A stretch of 10,710 nucleotides of DNA from Desulfobacterales bacterium. GTDB taxonomy: Bacteria; Desulfobacterota; Desulfobacteria; Desulfobacterales; ETH-SRB1. Position numbers and translations under genes: made by a program. The notes below the pieces were generated by a model. That model worked only from the letters and a program-made list of their open reading frames with translations. It was not told the DNA's origin and did no database searches. The stretch spans positions 1 through 10,710 of the forward strand of contig DAOVDN010000017.1 in assembly GCA_030669465.1 (NCBI GenBank), given 5' to 3'. This document shows positions 5,755-10,710 of the stretch, piece by piece; the first letter of the stretch is position 1, and the number at the start of each line of letters is the position of its first letter.

Positions 5755-6285
5755 ATGAAATTCCACGGAACAACAATTCTCGCTGTAAGACATAAGGGCA
5801 AATTGGCGGTCGCCGGTGACGGTCAGGTCACATTGAATAATACCGTCATAAAACATCACGCAAGAAAGGTCAGAAGAATTTACAATGACAAAATTATAGT
5901 TGGGTTTGCCGGCGCCAGCGCCGATGCATTGAATCTTTCTGAACGGTTAGAGGCAAAGCTTGAGCGTTACAACGGAAACCTGACTCGCAGTGCTGTTGAA
6001 TTGGCCAGGGACTGGCGAACCGACAAGTATTTGAGACGTCTTGAGGCGGTCATGATAGCGGTAGATGAGACCGGGATGTTTCTTGTTTCAGGAAGCGGCG
6101 ATGTGATTGAGCCTGATGAGGATGTCATGGGTATAGGTTCCGGTGGTGTCGGTGCTCAGGCAGCAGCGATTGCCCTTATAAGACATACTGATCTGGATGC
6201 AAGTGGTATTGTGGAAGAAGCAATGAAAATAGCGGCTTCCATTTGTGTATTTACAAATGATTTTGTGACTATTGAGGAAATGTAA
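5755..6285 (+). CDS. hslV: ATP-dependent protease subunit HslV (ClpQ)
   Basis: Proteolytic subunit of the HslVU complex: a dodecameric, proteasome-beta-like threonine protease fed by HslU in the cytoplasm. At 176 residues it has the family features: TTILAVRHKGKLAVAGDGQVTL at the mature N-terminus, NTVIKHHARKVRRIYNDK, GFAGASADA, ELARDWRTDKYLRRLEA, SGSGDVIEP and IGSGGVGAQAAA, ending TNDFVTIEEM. The likely catalytic threonine is T6 or T7, after a short leader MKFHG; in E. coli only Met precedes it. The leader resembles the FHA-T form seen in Bacillus ClpQ. The gene starts 9 nt after xerC, with AGGAG (5737-5741) overlapping the xerC end at a rather long 13-nt spacing. It is 6 nt from hslU. Confidence 0.96.
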   Translation: MKFHGTTILAVRHKGKLAVAGDGQVTLNNTVIKHHARKVRRIYNDKIIVGFAGASADALNLSERLEAKLERYNGNLTRSAVELARDWRTDKYLRRLEAVMIAVDETGMFLVSGSGDVIEPDEDVMGIGSGGVGAQAAAIALIRHTDLDASGIVEEAMKIAASICVFTNDFVTIEEM

Positions 6286-6291
6286 CGGATA

Positions 6292-7674
6292 ATGAAAAAA
6301 ATGAACAATCTGAAACCATCTGAAATTGTAAAAGAACTTGATAAATATATCATTGGTCAAGACAATGCAAAACGTTCTGTTGCTATTGCCTTGAGAAACC
6401 GATGGCGCAGACAGCAGGTTCCGGAAGATCTTCGGGATGAAATTGCGCCGAAAAATATTATACTTATTGGTCCTACAGGGGTCGGAAAGACCGAGATAGC
6501 AAGGCGGCTGTCCAGGCTTACGGGTTCCCCGTTTACCAAGGTCGAGGCATCCAAGTTTACCGAAGTCGGATATATTGGCAGAGATGTTGAATCGATGGTA
6601 AGAGATCTTCTGGAACTTACGGTAAATAAAGGAAAAGCAAAGGAACAGGAGGCTGTGGAGGAAAAGGCATTGCAGATCGCCGAGGAAAGGATGCTCGATC
6701 TTTTGCTTCCAAAGCCGAAGGTGCGGCAATCCGCCAGTGGAGAAGAGACAAAAGAAACGCCGCTTGAAGTTGTAACACGCAAAACCGATGAATCATTGTC
6801 TACAAGAGAAAAGCTTCGCGGCATGCTTCGCAAAGGAAAACTTGATAGCCGATATGTAGACCTTGACGTTTCAACAACGACCATGCCGGTAGTGGAGATT
6901 TTTTCCAATGTCGGTATGGAAGAGATGGGCATTAATTTGCAGGATATGATGAGCGGTCTTATGCCCAAAGGCACAAAGAGACGGAAGGTAAAGGTGCCGG
7001 AAGCCATGAAGATCCTGGCCCAGGAGGAAGCCCAGAACCTTGTTGATATGGAGAAGGTGGTAAGCCGGGCAATTGAAAAAGTTGAGCAGTCAGGGATAAT
7101 TTTTCTCGACGAGATTGACAAGATTGCAGGTAGTAACGGCGGTCACGGTCCGGACGTGTCCAGGGAAGGAGTTCAGAGAGATCTTCTTCCGATAGTGGAA
7201 GGTTGCACTGTTACAACCAAGTACGGCCCTGTTAAGACAGATCATATCCTTTTTATTGCATCCGGCGCCTTTCATGCATCCAAGCCATCGGATTTAATCC
7301 CGGAGCTCCAGGGCCGGTTTCCCATCCGGGTTGAGCTTGACTCTCTTGGCCGGAAAGAGTTTGTAAGGATACTGACTGAACCGAAAAATGCTTTGATTCT
7401 TCAATACATTGCTCTTCTAAGGACCGAAGGTGTTGATGTAGTTTTTGAGGATGATGCGATTGTAAAGATAGGAAGTATTGCGGAAGATGTTAACAATCTG
7501 ACTGAAAATATAGGAGCGAGGAGACTGCATACACTCATGGAGCACCTTCTTGAAGACATTCTTTTTGATGCACCTGACATGAAAGATAAGAGAGTAGTAG
7601 TTGACGGAGAGTATGTTGATAAGAAATTAAAGGATATCAAAGAAGACGAGGATCTTAGCAGGTATATTCTTTAA
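6292..7674 (+). CDS. hslU: HslU ATPase subunit (ClpY)
   Basis: AAA+ unfoldase that caps HslV and drives substrates into it. At 460 residues it is close to the family norm (about 440-460). Features in order: N-domain [31 protein letters not shown], Walker A GPTGVGKT (60-67), pore loop GYIGRD (93-98), the inserted I-domain (about 110-240), Walker [11 protein letters not shown] (269-278) with D273 and E274, the arginine-finger region [11 protein letters not shown] (R342), and sensor 2 [16 protein letters not shown] (from 408). The C-terminal tail EDLSRYIL is the segment that docks into HslV, so the gene is complete. ATG 6292 is preferred because GAGG (6274-6277) lies upstream within hslV; ATG 6301 would remove three residues. 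The next gene follows only after a 243-nt gap holding an inverted-repeat element. Confidence 0.97.
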   Translation: MKKMNNLKPSEIVKELDKYIIGQDNAKRSVAIALRNRWRRQQVPEDLRDEIAPKNIILIGPTGVGKTEIARRLSRLTGSPFTKVEASKFTEVGYIGRDVESMVRDLLELTVNKGKAKEQEAVEEKALQIAEERMLDLLLPKPKVRQSASGEETKETPLEVVTRKTDESLSTREKLRGMLRKGKLDSRYVDLDVSTTTMPVVEIFSNVGMEEMGINLQDMMSGLMPKGTKRRKVKVPEAMKILAQEEAQNLVDMEKVVSRAIEKVEQSGIIFLDEIDKIAGSNGGHGPDVSREGVQRDLLPIVEGCTVTTKYGPVKTDHILFIASGAFHASKPSDLIPELQGRFPIRVELDSLGRKEFVRILTEPKNALILQYIALLRTEGVDVVFEDDAIVKIGSIAEDVNNLTENIGARRLHTLMEHLLEDILFDAPDMKDKRVVVDGEYVDKKLKDIKEDEDLSRYIL

Positions 7675-7683
7675 AAGTGTCTA

Positions 7684-7840
7684 TTGAAACTTGAAATTGG
7701 AAAGTGGAAATTGGGGAAAGATGAAATGAGCTTATAAATACAAAGCAATAGTTGAAAAAACTCGGCCCAAAATTAAATGCGTTCATCAACAGTACAAAAG
7801 CATGAAGGCCAAATTTCCAATTTCCAATTTCAAGCCGCAA
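7684..7840. repeat. Heptamer-armed inverted-repeat element 2
   Basis: The left arm (7684-7718) is five 7-bp units, for example TTGAAAC, TTGAAAT, TGGAAAG and TGGAAAT. The right arm (7806-7840) is five complementary units, such as ATTTCCA twice and ATTTCAA. Positions 7690-7715 pair with 7809-7834 at 24 of 26 positions, across a 93-nt AT-rich interior. The arm starts 10 nt after the hslU stop. Its layout mirrors element 1, but the heptamer is different. In RNA it would form a long stem between hslU and argB; no T-run follows, so it is not a standard terminator. The rest of the gap (7841-7917) shows no clear promoter or ArgR-type operator. Confidence 0.75.
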
Positions 7841-7917
7841 GCAGCTACACTCAAAGCAACCTGTCGGCAACTTTAAGGTTAATCTCATAACGAGTTTTCA
7901 AATTTCTGATAACAATC

Positions 7918-8793
7918 ATGACTCCGAATGTAGCAGACATACTCATAGAAGCCCTTCCTTATATACGCCGTTTTTATGGCATGACCGTTGTGATCAAGTA
8001 TGGGGGACATGCCATGGTCGACAAGCAGTTAAAGGAGGATTTTGCCAGGGACATCACTTTAATGAAGTTGATAGGGCTGAATCCTGTTGTTGTGCACGGG
8101 GGAGGACCGCAGATCAACTCAGTGCTTGACCGGATGGGAATAAGCCCCAAGTTTGTAAGAGGGATGCGTCTTACAGATGAGCTGACAATGGACGTTGTGG
8201 AGATGGTCTTAGGCGGCAAGGTAAACAAGGAGATAGTAGCCCAGATAAATCAGCAGGGAGGCAAGGCCGTTGGCTTAAGCGGCAAAGATGGGGGGCTTAT
8301 ACAGGCCAGAAAACTCCATATCGTCTACCAGGAAGATGACACTAAGCCCCCTGAGATAATCGATCCTGGATTGGTGGGAGAGGTTACTCATGTCAATCCT
8401 GATATCATAAATACACTGACAAAACAGGATTTTATTCCTATCATTGCGCCGGTCGGTACAGGGGATTTGGGTGAGACATACAACATAAATGCAGATCTTG
8501 TTGCAAGCAGGATTGCTATGGCTCTCTCTGCAGGACGTCTTATCCTTCTTACAGATGTTGATGGTGTTTTTGACTCTGATGGATCTCTTATATCTTCGAT
8601 CAAGGCGGAAAATATCGATAAGATGATTGAAGAAAAAACCATTTCAGGCGGGATGATTCCAAAAGTGGAGTGTGGCTTTGATGCACTAAAAAACGGAGTT
8701 GAAAAGGTTCATATTATAAATGGCAGCAAGCGCCATGCCTTACTATTGGAGCTTTTTACCGATAAGGGTATTGGAACGGAAATCACGTTATGA
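7918..8793 (+). CDS. argB: Acetylglutamate kinase (NAGK)
   Basis: Phosphorylates N-acetyl-L-glutamate with ATP, the second step of arginine synthesis. At 291 residues it is full length for the amino-acid-kinase family. Visible motifs: [10 protein letters not shown] with K27, [10 protein letters not shown] (57-66), [35 protein letters not shown] (from 189), LLTDVDGV (210-217) and the phosphate-binding GGMIPKV with K249. The N-terminal helix [15 protein letters not shown] is the segment that forms hexamers in arginine-inhibited NAGKs, so feedback inhibition by arginine is plausible (inference). ATG 7918 is the only good start: the frame has a stop at 7888-7890 and no ATG or GTG between. No Shine-Dalgarno is visible. 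It overlaps argD by 4 nt (ATGA). Confidence 0.97.
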   Translation: MTPNVADILIEALPYIRRFYGMTVVIKYGGHAMVDKQLKEDFARDITLMKLIGLNPVVVHGGGPQINSVLDRMGISPKFVRGMRLTDELTMDVVEMVLGGKVNKEIVAQINQQGGKAVGLSGKDGGLIQARKLHIVYQEDDTKPPEIIDPGLVGEVTHVNPDIINTLTKQDFIPIIAPVGTGDLGETYNINADLVASRIAMALSAGRLILLTDVDGVFDSDGSLISSIKAENIDKMIEEKTISGGMIPKVECGFDALKNGVEKVHIINGSKRHALLLELFTDKGIGTEITL

Positions 8794-9971
8794 AGAGCGA
8801 AATAATAAATAAAGCAGATAAGGTTATAGCAAAGACTTACAAAAGGTTTCCGATAGTAATCACAAGAGGCAGTGGGTGCACTCTCTGGGACACAGCCGGC
8901 AATGCCTATACTGATTTTGTTGCCGGAATTGCCGTGTGTAACCTTGGCCACGCGCATCCAAGAGTTGTGAACGCTCTTTCAATGCAGGCGGAAACCCTTT
9001 TCCATGTATCGAACCTTTACTATACGGTTCCCCAGGTCGAGCTTGCATCATGGCTTGTTGAAAACAGTTTTGCGGACAGAGTTTTTTTCTGCAACAGCGG
9101 GGCTGAAGCAAACGAAGCGGCAATAAAGATAGCCAGAAGATATTTCAATAAAAAAGGGGATTCAGGCCGCTACAGAATAATCGCCATGGAGAAATCTTTT
9201 CATGGACGTACAATGGCCACTCTTTCCGCCACAGGGCAGAACAAAATCAAAGATGGTTTTGATCCTGTGCTTGAGGGTTTTGATTTCGTGCCGTTTAATG
9301 ACATAGAAGCGCTTTATAGCAAGATCGGACCGTCAACATGCGCCGTTATGATAGAGCCTGTTCAGGGTGAAGGAGGGGTTCGCTGTCCTGACCCGGAATA
9401 CCTTAAGGCGGTAAGGCGGATTTGTGATGAAACAGGGGTTCTCCTTGTTTTTGATGAGATACAGACCGGCATCGGCCGTACAGGCAGACTTTTTGCTTAT
9501 GAACATTTTGGGATCGAGCCGGATATAATGACGCTGGCCAAAGCCCTTGCCAATGGATTACCAATAGGAGCCATGCTGGCTAAAGAAGATATTGCCGAGG
9601 CATTCGGGCCAGGTTCACATGCATCGACATTTGGAGGCACGCCTGTTGTAACTGCGGCTTCACTTGAAGTTGTTAAGGTACTTTCTGAAGAAAAGATTAT
9701 AGACCATTGTCGAAAAGTTGGAGATTATTTTAAGAAAAGGCTTTTATGGCTGAAAAAGAGGCATGAATCTATTGAGGATGTTCGTGGACTCGGCCTGCTG
9801 CTTGGCATGAAACTTAAAATAGAAGGGGCTCCTGTTGTAAAAGCATGCATGGAGAGAGGTTTTCTTATAAACTGCATCCAGGAGAATATTTTGCGCTTTA
9901 TTCCTCCTCTTATTATAGAGAAAAACGAGATAGATTCCCTTGTGACATGTTTGGATGAGAGGTTGTCTTGA
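8790..9971 (+). CDS. argD: Acetylornithine aminotransferase
   Basis: PLP-dependent class III aminotransferase. It makes N-acetylornithine from N-acetylglutamate semialdehyde with glutamate as amino donor, and family members often also serve the succinyl-diaminopimelate step of lysine synthesis. At 393 residues it is full length. Motifs: [10 protein letters not shown] (51-60), [18 protein letters not shown] (from 99), [14 protein letters not shown] (136-149), EPVQGEGG (189-196), [13 protein letters not shown] with the PLP-contacting D222, the Schiff-base lysine K251 in TLAKALANG, and HASTFGGTP (277-285). It starts within the argB stop (ATGA) and its stop overlaps the argF start, so the three genes are co-transcribed and probably coupled. 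Related ornithine or GABA transaminases are much less likely in this context. Confidence 0.95.
   Translation: MKSEIINKADKVIAKTYKRFPIVITRGSGCTLWDTAGNAYTDFVAGIAVCNLGHAHPRVVNALSMQAETLFHVSNLYYTVPQVELASWLVENSFADRVFFCNSGAEANEAAIKIARRYFNKKGDSGRYRIIAMEKSFHGRTMATLSATGQNKIKDGFDPVLEGFDFVPFNDIEALYSKIGPSTCAVMIEPVQGEGGVRCPDPEYLKAVRRICDETGVLLVFDEIQTGIGRTGRLFAYEHFGIEPDIMTLAKALANGLPIGAMLAKEDIAEAFGPGSHASTFGGTPVVTAASLEVVKVLSEEKIIDHCRKVGDYFKKRLLWLKKRHESIEDVRGLGLLLGMKLKIEGAPVVKACMERGFLINCIQENILRFIPPLIIEKNEIDSLVTCLDERLS
9957..9962 (+). promoter_or_regulatory. Shine-Dalgarno supporting a TTG start for argF
   Basis: GAGAGG lies inside the argD end, 5 nt before TTG 9968. No ATG occurs at the expected N-terminus, so this site supports the non-ATG start. 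Confidence 0.55.
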
Positions 9972-10710
9972 AAAAAGATATACTGACACTTTTAGACCTT
10001 ACCAGAGATGATTTTGAAGAGCTCTTTAATCGGGCGTTTGAATTAAAAGAAAGGCGCAAAAAGGGAATTATAGACAGCTCTCTTGCAGGAAAAACACTTG
10101 GCCTTATTTTCGACAAGGCATCGACCCGCACGCGTCTTTCCTTTGAGGCAGCAATGATCCAGCTCGGCGGAACGTCAATTTTCATAAGCGCTAAGGATAC
10201 CCAGATCGCCAGGAATGAGCCTATAAGAGATACTGCCAGGGTGCTTTCAAGATACCTTGACGTTCTGGCTATCAGGACTTATTCCCAGGATTTATTGGAG
10301 GAGTTTGCAGAGTTTGCCGGCATACCTGTTATAAATGCCCTGACCGATCTATATCATCCATGCCAGGTTTTAAGCGATCTTTTGACCGTGATAGAATGCA
10401 AGGGAGGTTACCAAAATCTGAAAATAACCTGGGTTGGAGACGGCAATAATGTTGCTCATTCATGGATAAATGCTGCGGCAGTTCTGGACCTGAATCTTGT
10501 TTTAGCCTGTCCGGAAGGGTATTTTCCTGATCAAAGTATTATGAAAAGAGCGCTTGGGAAAGGATGCGACAAGATTGCGGTAACATCGGATCTTGCTGAA
10601 GCCGTAAAGGATGCAGACGTGATCTATACCGATGTCTGGGCCAGCATGGGCCAGGAGAGTGAGCAGAACGCAAGGAAGCAGGCGTTTGAGCCTTTTCAGG
10701 TAAATAAAGA
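9968..10710 (+). CDS. argF: Ornithine carbamoyltransferase (C-terminus cut by window edge)
   Basis: Makes citrulline from ornithine and carbamoyl phosphate. The frame is open for 247 codons to the right edge. OTCases are about 300-310 residues, so some 55-65 residues, including the ornithine-binding HCLP motif, lie outside. Motifs present: the carbamoyl-phosphate loop STRTR (52-56) in GLIFDKASTRTRLSFEAAM, HPCQ (130-133) in DLYHPCQVLSDLLT, the domain-2 start KITWVGDGNNVAHSW, and TDVWASMGQE (221-230). The DLYHPCQ and DVWASMG forms separate it from aspartate carbamoyltransferase. The gene starts at TTG 9968, overlapping the argD stop by 4 nt (TTGA); the reading begins [15 protein letters not shown], a normal OTCase N-terminus. 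Confidence 0.95.
   Translation, partial: MKKDILTLLDLTRDDFEELFNRAFELKERRKKGIIDSSLAGKTLGLIFDKASTRTRLSFEAAMIQLGGTSIFISAKDTQIARNEPIRDTARVLSRYLDVLAIRTYSQDLLEEFAEFAGIPVINALTDLYHPCQVLSDLLTVIECKGGYQNLKITWVGDGNNVAHSWINAAAVLDLNLVLACPEGYFPDQSIMKRALGKGCDKIAVTSDLAEAVKDADVIYTDVWASMGQESEQNARKQAFEPFQVNK

Noticed and set aside
6088..7121. Long minus-strand frames (213 and 254 codons) opposite hslV and hslU
   Set aside because: They are antisense shadows of strongly conserved genes, with low-complexity serine-rich translations and no recognisable domain.
7655..7888. 77-codon minus-strand frame across the hslU-argB gap
   Set aside because: It translates element 2 (LEIGNWKF-like sequence from the arms) and has no family resemblance.
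7841..7917. ArgR operator or arginine attenuator upstream of argB
   Set aside because: No ARG-box-like palindrome, leader peptide with arginine codons, or terminator/antiterminator pair could be seen.

Overview
The window reads as a chromosomal segment of a deltaproteobacterium (Desulfobacterota, probably a Desulfobacterales-type sulfate reducer). This rests on gene content and order: an RsbRD N-terminal-domain protein, a small Rho_N-domain protein, and the run xerC-hslV-hslU-argB-argD-argF. It is an inference; no rRNA or other taxonomic marker is present. Base composition is moderate and AT-leaning, with strongly AT-rich intergenic regions. I see no phage, transposase, CRISPR or tRNA gene.

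Layout. Positions 1-2652 (minus strand) hold an almost complete AcnA/IRP-type aconitase that runs off the left edge. A divergent region (2653-2920) carries a 7-bp-phased repeat array over the likely aconitase promoter, and a good sigma70-type promoter plus a 12-bp palindrome for the plus-strand gene. Then come an RsbRD_N-domain protein (2921-3454), an imperfect inverted repeat (3483-3627) and a small basic Rho_N-domain protein (3660-3989). A 192-bp inverted-repeat element (3996-4187) fills the next gap almost completely. A tightly packed four-gene plus-strand block follows: HAD-type 5'(3')-deoxyribonucleotidase, xerC recombinase, hslV protease and hslU ATPase (4199-7674). A second inverted-repeat element (7684-7840) separates hslU from the arginine operon argB-argD-argF (7918 to the right edge; argF lacks its C-terminus).

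How the genes work together. AcnA serves the TCA cycle. HslV and HslU form the two-component HslVU protease, and XerC with a partner recombinase elsewhere would resolve chromosome dimers. ArgB, ArgD and ArgF catalyse successive parts of the glutamate-to-citrulline pathway, with 4-nt overlaps that suggest translational coupling. The RsbRD_N and Rho_N proteins look regulatory, but their targets are not visible here.

The least explained signal lies between the genes. Three of the four larger gaps hold arrays of 7-bp units. In two of them the arrays form facing arms (about 35-42 nt each) that are complementary within one element but different in sequence between elements. This looks like a family of heptamer-armed hairpin elements and is the main candidate for something undescribed.
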